Source: Xenorhabdus sp014467285 (GTDB lineage: Bacteria > Pseudomonadota > Gammaproteobacteria > Enterobacterales > Enterobacteriaceae). From it: a DNA stretch of 64,000 bases. The stretch is taken from assembly GCF_014467285.1 (NCBI RefSeq), contig NZ_NKHR01000008.1:62001-126000 (forward strand), read 5' to 3'. The notes beneath the pieces are model-generated. The model saw nothing but the letters and a program-made list of their open reading frames with translations, did no database searches and was not told where the DNA came from. Each line of letters starts with the position of its first letter. Positions within the stretch are counted from its first letter, which is position 1. Positions 61,932 to 64,000 of the stretch are shown here, one piece after another. The translations under genes were made by a program, and so were the position numbers.

Positions 61932-62522
61932 GTGAGTAACATAAAATTAATCGTTGGCCTGGCAAATCCCGGTGCTGAATATGCACAGACCAGACATAAT
62001 GCCGGAGCATGGTTTGTCGATTTGTTAGCACAACGCCATAACCAGTCTCTGAAAGAAGAGAGTAAATTTTTTGGCTATACAGCCCGCATCAACATCAACG
62101 GACAAGATATCCGCCTGCTGGTGCCCACGACTTTCATGAACCTCAGTGGCAAATCTGTCCTTGCCCTTGCCGGTTTCTACCGCATTCAACCAGATGAAAT
62201 TCTGGTGGCCCATGATGAGTTGGATCTCCCTCCCGGTGTAGCAAAAATGAAATTGGGTGGCAGCAATGGCGGTCATAATGGTTTGAAAGATATCCAAAAC
62301 AAGTTCGGCAATAACCCTAACTTTCATCGCCTGCGTGTTGGTATCGGCCATCCGGGGGACAAAAACAAAGTTGTGGGTTTCGTACTTGGTAAACCGCCTG
62401 CCAGCGAGCAAAAGCTGATTGACGATGCGATTGATGAAGCATTGCGCTGCACCGATATCCTCATCAAAGATGGCATGCCCAAAGCGATTAACCGTCTGCA
62501 TGCCTTTAAAGCCAGCGCCTAG
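61932..62522 (+). CDS. pth: Peptidyl-tRNA hydrolase Pth
   Basis: Pth releases peptides from prematurely dropped peptidyl-tRNA. The 196-residue product starts with GTG at 61932 (MSNIKLIVGLANPGAEYAQT), carries the catalytic His22 in TRHNAGAW, the FMNLSG loop and the HDELDLPPG motif, and ends LHAFKASA. The sequence is close to that of E. coli, and ychF follows as usual, 112 bp away. Confidence 0.96.
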   Translation: MSNIKLIVGLANPGAEYAQTRHNAGAWFVDLLAQRHNQSLKEESKFFGYTARININGQDIRLLVPTTFMNLSGKSVLALAGFYRIQPDEILVAHDELDLPPGVAKMKLGGSNGGHNGLKDIQNKFGNNPNFHRLRVGIGHPGDKNKVVGFVLGKPPASEQKLIDDAIDEALRCTDILIKDGMPKAINRLHAFKASA

Positions 62523-62633
62523 CTGAGAGTGCGTGGCGCAGCCGACTATTGCGTGTATAATGGCGCCAATTTTGTATAACTCACCGACAGGCATATGCTC
62601 GTTGGTTTATAAGTGATCTAAGGTGATAAATTT

Positions 62634-63725
62634 ATGGGATTCAAATGCGGTATCGTTGGCCTGCCTAACGTTGGGAAATCTACATTATTCAATGCGCTGA
62701 CCAAAGCAGGTATCGAAGCAGCAAACTTCCCGTTCTGCACTATCGAGCCAAACACAGGTGTTGTGCCGATGCCAGACCCACGTCTCGACCGACTGGCTGA
62801 GATCGTCAAACCACAGCGTATACTGCCAACCACGATGGAATTCGTGGATATTGCTGGCCTGGTAAAAGGTGCTTCAAAAGGCGAAGGTCTGGGTAACCAA
62901 TTCCTGACCAACATCCGTGAAACAGAAGCTATCGGCCATGTTGTACGCTGTTTTGAAAACGACAACATCATTCACGTTGCTGGTCAGGTTGATCCTGCTG
63001 CTGATATTGACGTTATCAATACTGAGCTGGCGCTGTCAGATCTGGATACTTGCGAACGCGCTATCCAACGTGTACAGAAGAAAGCCAAAGGTGGCGATAA
63101 AGATGCCAAAGCAGAGCTGGAAGTTTTGGAAAAATGTCTTCCTCACCTTGAACAAGCTGGCATGCTGCGCTCTTTAGACTTAAGCGTGGAAGAAAAAGCC
63201 GCTATTCGTTATCTGAGCTTCCTGACTCTGAAACCAACCATGTACATTGCCAACGTCAATGAAGATGGTTTTGAAAATAACCCATACCTTGATACCGTCC
63301 GTGCTATTGCGGAAGCTGAAGGTTCGGCGGTTGTTCCTGTTTGTGCTGCCATTGAAGCGGATATCGCAGAACTGGAAGACGCCGACCGTGAAGAATTCAT
63401 GGCTGAACTGGGTCTGGAAGAACCGGGGTTGAACCGTGTTATTCGTGCGGGCTATCAACTGCTGAATCTGCAAACTTATTTTACTGCTGGCGTAAAAGAA
63501 GTTCGTGCCTGGACTATTCCAGTCGGCGCGACAGCTCCACAGGCGGCGGGTAAAATCCACACCGATTTCGAAAAAGGCTTTATCCGTGCCCAAACGATCG
63601 CGTTTGAAGATTTCATTACTTACAAAGGCGAACAAGGCGCGAAAGAAGCCGGTAAAATGCGTGCAGAAGGGAAAGATTACATCGTTAAAGATGGCGATGT
63701 GATGAACTTCTTGTTTAACGTCTGA
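62634..63725 (+). CDS. ychF: Redox-regulated ATPase YchF (Obg family)
   Basis: YchF is an Obg-family P-loop NTPase that prefers ATP and binds ribosomes. The 363-residue product has Walker A GLPNVGKST, the DIAGLVKGASKGEGLGNQFL switch region (without the catalytic Gln found in Ras-like GTPases), a helical domain and a C-terminal TGS domain (about 280-363, ending in DYIVKDGDVMNFLFNV). Length is identical to the E. coli protein. It is the last gene of the window. Confidence 0.97.
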   Translation: MGFKCGIVGLPNVGKSTLFNALTKAGIEAANFPFCTIEPNTGVVPMPDPRLDRLAEIVKPQRILPTTMEFVDIAGLVKGASKGEGLGNQFLTNIRETEAIGHVVRCFENDNIIHVAGQVDPAADIDVINTELALSDLDTCERAIQRVQKKAKGGDKDAKAELEVLEKCLPHLEQAGMLRSLDLSVEEKAAIRYLSFLTLKPTMYIANVNEDGFENNPYLDTVRAIAEAEGSAVVPVCAAIEADIAELEDADREEFMAELGLEEPGLNRVIRAGYQLLNLQTYFTAGVKEVRAWTIPVGATAPQAAGKIHTDFEKGFIRAQTIAFEDFITYKGEQGAKEAGKMRAEGKDYIVKDGDVMNFLFNV

Positions 63726-63771
63726 TTTGTTTTAGATGGCCTAGAGCCTGAACAGAATAATCTGAATTTGA

Positions 63772-63823
63772 AAACCGCCATTTGTGTATTCATTTCTACG
63801 TAAAGAATATGCAGTGGCGGTTT
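63772..63823 (+). terminator. Likely terminator after ychF
   Basis: AAACCGCCA (63772-63780) and TGGCGGTTT (63815-63823) can pair over nine base pairs, with a 34-base intervening segment and T residues after the second arm. The long loop lowers certainty. From 63824 to 64000 nothing else could be identified. Confidence 0.5.
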
Positions 63824-64000
63824 GTTTTACTAAGTATTTATTAAGCAGTTTATCTAAAAAGCGGTTTAGTCGCTTCTTTTCTATATCAGATAGATATTTC
63901 CAGCCATACAGTAAACTTCACTGTGTAGTAAAAGCCGTTTTGTAACATCAGGAAATACCACCTCACAAACCTCCTCAAAGTTCAATCATCCTCTAATCAT

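Noticed and set aside
62025..62594. Long minus-strand open frame opposite pth
   Set aside because: Shadow of pth with no ribosome-binding site or recognisable domain.
1..64000. CRISPR array, prophage or complete IS element
   Set aside because: No regularly spaced repeats, integrase, phage structural genes or paired inverted repeats flanking a transposase were seen. T6SS sheath and tube genes are phage-like but belong to the secretion system.

Overview
The window looks like chromosomal DNA of an Enterobacterales insect symbiont or pathogen, most likely Xenorhabdus or Photorhabdus (Morganellaceae). The housekeeping blocks are enterobacterial in order and sequence (rimJ/mdtH, yceB, ycdY, ghrA next to tRNA-Ser, hemA-prfA-prmC-sirB1-kdsA, lolB-ispE-prs, ychH-pth-ychF). 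Between them sit AT-rich accessory islands. The genus is an inference from gene content and sequence style; no search was run.

Layout. 1-17.2 kb: most of a type VI secretion system on the + strand, tssK(3' end)-tssL-tssM-tssA-tssB-tssC-hcp-tagH-tssE-tssF-tssG-clpV. No vgrG, PAAR or effector gene lies inside the window. 17.3-22.2 kb: core genes rimJ, mdtH, yceB, ycdY, ghrA, then two identical tRNA-Ser(GGA) genes. 22.4-30.5 kb: an AT-rich accessory island, the most interesting part of the window. Its minus-strand operon encodes an alpha/beta hydrolase, a PRMT-like arginine methyltransferase (SznE-like), a two-domain heme-oxygenase-like diiron oxygenase plus cupin (SznF-like) and a small Rieske ferredoxin. 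SznE and SznF build the N-nitrosourea warhead of streptozotocin from arginine. Every diiron and cupin ligand I recall for SznF is present at near-identical spacing. Divergent from the operon is an Ada-type DNA-methylation sensor that has kept its N-terminal sensor cysteines and AraC domain but lost the O6-alkylguanine transferase active site. I infer a small biosynthetic locus for an N-oxidised or N-nitroso arginine product, possibly with a DNA-methylation-responsive regulator.

30.6-37.6 kb: a WYL regulator, an ynbA-ynbC-ynbD-like phospholipid operon lacking ynbB and carrying an extra small membrane protein, and dauA, which is not next to prs as it is in E. coli. 37.7-40.3 kb: an orphan M64-family metallopeptidase and an orphan unknown protein in AT-rich DNA. 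40.3-48.3 kb: a complete Nit1C cluster (nitA to nitH), with a PAS/AAA+/Fis sigma-54 activator divergent from seven genes and a clear -24/-12 promoter before nitB. In Pseudomonas this cluster is tied to growth on cyanide.

48.4-56.3 kb: core genes kdsA, sirB1, prmC, prfA, hemA (minus strand) and lolB, ispE, prs (plus strand). 57.0-61.3 kb: two tandem paralogous GDSL-esterase autotransporters. 61.4-63.7 kb: ychH, pth, ychF. No CRISPR array, complete insertion sequence or prophage was seen.
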